Source of the DNA: M3007 sp046155725
GTDB taxonomy: Bacteria; Bacteroidota; Bacteroidia; Chitinophagales; Saprospiraceae
Direction of reading: 5' to 3'
Assembly: GCA_046155725.1 (NCBI GenBank)
Contig: JBJXFT010000259.1
Span: 1-7,395, forward strand
Length of the DNA stretch: 7,395 nt
Below, in pieces: positions 5,266 to 7,395 of this stretch (position 1 is its first letter; each line of letters begins with the position of its first letter). The position numbers were made by a program, and so were the translations under genes. The notes under the pieces were generated by a model that worked only from the letters and a program-made list of their open reading frames with translations, was not told the DNA's origin and searched no databases.

Positions 5266-5298
5266 AACGTCGGCAGGGTTTCAAACCCTGCCGACGTT
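5266..5298 (-). repeat. REP-like palindrome, copy 4 (compensated variant)
   Basis: This is a perfect hairpin with arm AACGTCGGCAGGGTT. It differs from copies 1-3 at arm column 9 (A to C) with the matching change (T to G) in the other arm. On the + strand the centre is TCA. It lies 8 nt after the stop of the beta-propeller gene and just upstream of the hipB control region. No T-tract follows it directly, so its effect on read-through into hipB is open. Confidence 0.95.
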
Positions 5299-5306
5299 GT
5301 GCGTTG

Positions 5307-7220
5307 TCACATCTGAAACACCTTGAGCGTGTTTTTGTGGACGTAAAACACCCGCTTTTGCAGCTCGTCCACTTGGTAGAGTGGGCGGGCGTTGTCGAAC
5401 ACCAATTTGTCGGCTTCTCCGCCACGGTCTTTGCTGACTTTGATGAGCACGTTTTTGCCCTTGCCGTTCACTTCTTCGTCGGTGAGGTAGTAGGCAAAAT
5501 CGCGGCCCTCTTTGAAAGCGTTGTAGCGCGTAGGGGGCATAAGCGAAAAGACATCACCCGCCACCTCTGCGGAGGCTTTTTCCTTTTTTGAATTGTTGGC
5601 TTCGCGGTTGCAGGTGCCGGGTCGACCCCAGCGCACTTGGCGTGTGCCATTGAAATCTTCGCGGACGTTCATACCCACACCGCTCAAGCCTGCAAAAGCC
5701 GCGCGGATAAGCAGCCCCTTAGGGTCGAAGGCTTTGGGGTAAAATTTGTGGGTAACCGCGCCGCTCTCTTGGTCCAGAATGACGTATTCCTTTTCGCTCG
5801 ACATGAAATAGGCCTTTTCGCGGATTTCAAAAATGTCGAAAGCGTAGGGGTCTTTCAGGTCAACTTTGAGGTCGAGGGCGACTTTGGGGTTTTGGTCGGG
5901 GTTGACGATTTGGAGTTTTTGGAGCGTGAGCACCACGAGGTTGTTGCGGGCAGGGTCGTAGGAAATGCGGTCGCTGGGGCTGAGTTTCATTTTCCAGCGT
6001 TTCATGCCAGAGCCTTTGGCCGGCACAAAGCGGATGCGGTCGGCAGCCACCAGCACATCGCCCTTGGCAAAGTGGAAGCGGTCAATGCCGCTTTCGTCGG
6101 GCGTGTCGTCGCCGTTTTCTTCGCCTTCTTCGGTCTCGATGAGCTGGGGCTTTTTCCAGCGCGGCGAGCCGTCTTTGCCAAGTTGCATGGTTTTGTAGCC
6201 AGATTCGTAGGTGATGAGGTAGCCCTCGTCGTTGGGCAGCACTTCCACCACGCGGCGGCCATCAAAGTCGTTTTTCCAAAGTGCTTCGCCCGTGACGTAG
6301 TTGTAGAGGTTGCAGCCTTTGCGGTGGACGACGGTGAGGAACTTGGGGTGCGCATCGAGCCACCGGACTTGGGCATCGGCCTTGATTTCTTCTTTCCAAG
6401 CGGGCTTTCCGGTGGCGATACTGAAGGCAGATATTTTCTTGCCTTTTGGCCTCGATATCGTGCCTTCGATGGCGGGGCCAACTTCTGCCTCTGCGACTAT
6501 GAGCGTTTTGCCCGAAGGGCTGAGCAGCAATTCGGCGGCAGAAGTTTTTTCGGTCCAAAGGACTTTCCCCGTTTCGCTTTTGAGGCAAATGATGTTCCTT
6601 TTGTGTCGGTAGAACAAATACCCATCGGGCGAAACCAGTGAGCTTCCGAGTGGGATTTCGATGTTGCCGTCGTCGTTGGCTTCGGCGGCGGCTTGGCCTT
6701 CGGCACTCATGTCCACAAATTGCACGATGCTGTTTTTCAGCACGTCGGCGTTCCAGAGCACTTTGTTGTCGGCGATGCTGACGAGGTAGAGCCGCACCAT
6801 TCCTTTGGCGACGGTTTGCAGCAACACGCTGTTGAGGTCGGGGATTACTTCGTAGCCTCCCACCTCTTTGTAGCCGTCGCGCTCTTTGTCCATCACGGCT
6901 TGGCCCGTGCGGCTGTCAATCAGGTTTTCGCGCACCAGCACGTAGGGGGTCATGTTGAGGTTGTAGAAATCGGTGCCTTCTTCCATGGCGGCCACCAACT
7001 TGCTGGAAGCGCGTTTGGCAGTCCAAGCCACTTTGTGGGTTTCAGGGTCAATGCCGATGAAGGCGCTTTCGGTTTGGACGATGGGGATTCCGGTAAAGTT
7101 TTGGAGGACGATTTTTTGGGCGTTGCCCGCCAATTCTGCCGACCAGTCGGCGGTTCTTTGGGCGGAAATGGAGAGGGAGGTGCTGGCAAGCAGCAGGGCA
7201 GTCATTAGGTTATGGCGCAT
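5307..7220 (-). CDS. secreted PQQ-type beta-propeller repeat protein
   Basis: 637 aa. A Sec signal peptide is clear: MRHNLMTALLLASTSLSISA, with likely cleavage between A20 and Q21. The mature part is built of beta-propeller blades of the PQQ/quinoprotein type, each with a strand ending in a G/K-x-x-W pattern: VAWTAK (W66), VLWNAD (W156), VLWTEK (W222), PAWKEE (W275), ALWKND (W315), PRWKKP (W355) and KRWKMK (W409). An acidic stretch (362-378) interrupts the propeller. I see no cofactor-specific motif or lipobox, so it is probably a periplasmic or exported scaffold or binding protein of unknown partner rather than a dehydrogenase. The ATG at 7220 precedes the signal peptide; M6 is an alternative. 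Composition is uniform and unlike an accessory gene, so it may mark the edge of the island. Confidence 0.85.
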   Translation of the reverse strand: MRHNLMTALLLASTSLSISAQRTADWSAELAGNAQKIVLQNFTGIPIVQTESAFIGIDPETHKVAWTAKRASSKLVAAMEEGTDFYNLNMTPYVLVRENLIDSRTGQAVMDKERDGYKEVGGYEVIPDLNSVLLQTVAKGMVRLYLVSIADNKVLWNADVLKNSIVQFVDMSAEGQAAAEANDDGNIEIPLGSSLVSPDGYLFYRHKRNIICLKSETGKVLWTEKTSAAELLLSPSGKTLIVAEAEVGPAIEGTISRPKGKKISAFSIATGKPAWKEEIKADAQVRWLDAHPKFLTVVHRKGCNLYNYVTGEALWKNDFDGRRVVEVLPNDEGYLITYESGYKTMQLGKDGSPRWKKPQLIETEEGEENGDDTPDESGIDRFHFAKGDVLVAADRIRFVPAKGSGMKRWKMKLSPSDRISYDPARNNLVVLTLQKLQIVNPDQNPKVALDLKVDLKDPYAFDIFEIREKAYFMSSEKEYVILDQESGAVTHKFYPKAFDPKGLLIRAAFAGLSGVGMNVREDFNGTRQVRWGRPGTCNREANNSKKEKASAEVAGDVFSLMPPTRYNAFKEGRDFAYYLTDEEVNGKGKNVLIKVSKDRGGEADKLVFDNARPLYQVDELQKRVFYVHKNTLKVFQM

Positions 7221-7279
7221 GGTTGGGTGGAAAGTTTTGGTTTTGAAAAATTTGAGTTGAATTCCCCGAACGCCGACTT

Positions 7280-7393
7280 TTAGGAAAATAGTTTGAAGTC
7301 GTCGGGTGAATTTTTCAGAAGTTTATCCCCTTCGCCCGCTTGGCGTGAACGCTGGTCAATCTTCTTTTTTGAATCCGATGGGGCGGCGTTTTT
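7280..7393 (-). CDS. possible 3' end of an upstream gene
   Basis: From the window edge a 37-codon frame on the minus strand runs to TAA (7282-7280), reading KNAAPSDSKKKIDQRSRQAG and ending DDFKLFS. The charged, low-complexity character is compatible with a protein tail. A competing frame gives a 12-residue tail RRPIGFKKED with stop at 7356. The window is too short to choose. The 59 bases between 7280 and the propeller gene show no clear promoter. Confidence 0.25.
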   Translation of the reverse strand, partial: KNAAPSDSKKKIDQRSRQAGEGDKLLKNSPDDFKLFS

Positions 7394-7395
7394 CC

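Noticed and set aside
5266..5298. Copy 4 as an intrinsic terminator of the beta-propeller gene
   Set aside because: The stem is strong, but no run of T follows on the minus strand until about 30 nt further on, so the classical definition is not met.
5637..6641. 334-codon plus-strand open frame opposite the beta-propeller gene
   Set aside because: It is rich in Val/Phe/His from reverse-complement codon bias. The opposite strand has a signal peptide and repeated propeller motifs, so this is not a gene.

Overview
The window looks like an accessory (defence, toxin-antitoxin and mobile-element) stretch of a Bacteroidota chromosome, probably a Saprospiraceae-like environmental lineage. Three things point there: moderately GC-rich coding sequence with little Shine-Dalgarno signal, HipA-family proteins split in two with an N-terminal Cys/His knuckle, and 33-bp palindromes (arm AACGTCGGAAGGGTT) of a type I associate with that group. 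The taxonomic call is an inference from style, not from a marker gene.

Layout. On the + strand, 1-275 is the 3' end of a DUF1016/YhcG-type PDDEXK nuclease gene, whose stop overlaps (ATGA) the start of a 517-aa STAND-type NTPase (272-1825). The NTPase ends in an AT-rich two-helix membrane module. A RAYT (REP-associated Y1 transposase, 1911-2561) follows, bracketed by two palindromes that are exact inverted copies of each other (1857-1889 and 2568-2600). Beyond it lie apparent gene remnants: a short reading-frame tail (2603-2677) and the truncated N-terminal part of a second DUF1016 gene (2714-2944). On the - strand are an overlapping HEPN/MNT pair (3589-2904) and a complete three-gene hipB-hipS-hipT operon (5151-3672) with ATGA overlaps at both junctions. 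After another palindrome comes a secreted PQQ-type beta-propeller protein (7220-5307), probably the edge of ordinary chromosome. The last 175 bases hold only a possible gene tail.

The most interesting layer is the palindromes. Four copies of one family and one divergent relative all have the same 33-bp geometry: 15-nt arms and a 3-nt centre. Three sit 6-31 nt after stop codons. Two are inserted in the same codon phase inside genes: one in the RAYT itself, between its HUH motif and catalytic tyrosine, and one in the STAND NTPase between Walker A and Walker B. Each adds 11 codons without breaking the frame. Arm column 9 varies with compensation, which suggests selection on the hairpin. The picture is a REP/RAYT system whose palindromes also invade coding sequence, reminiscent of Rickettsia palindromic elements.
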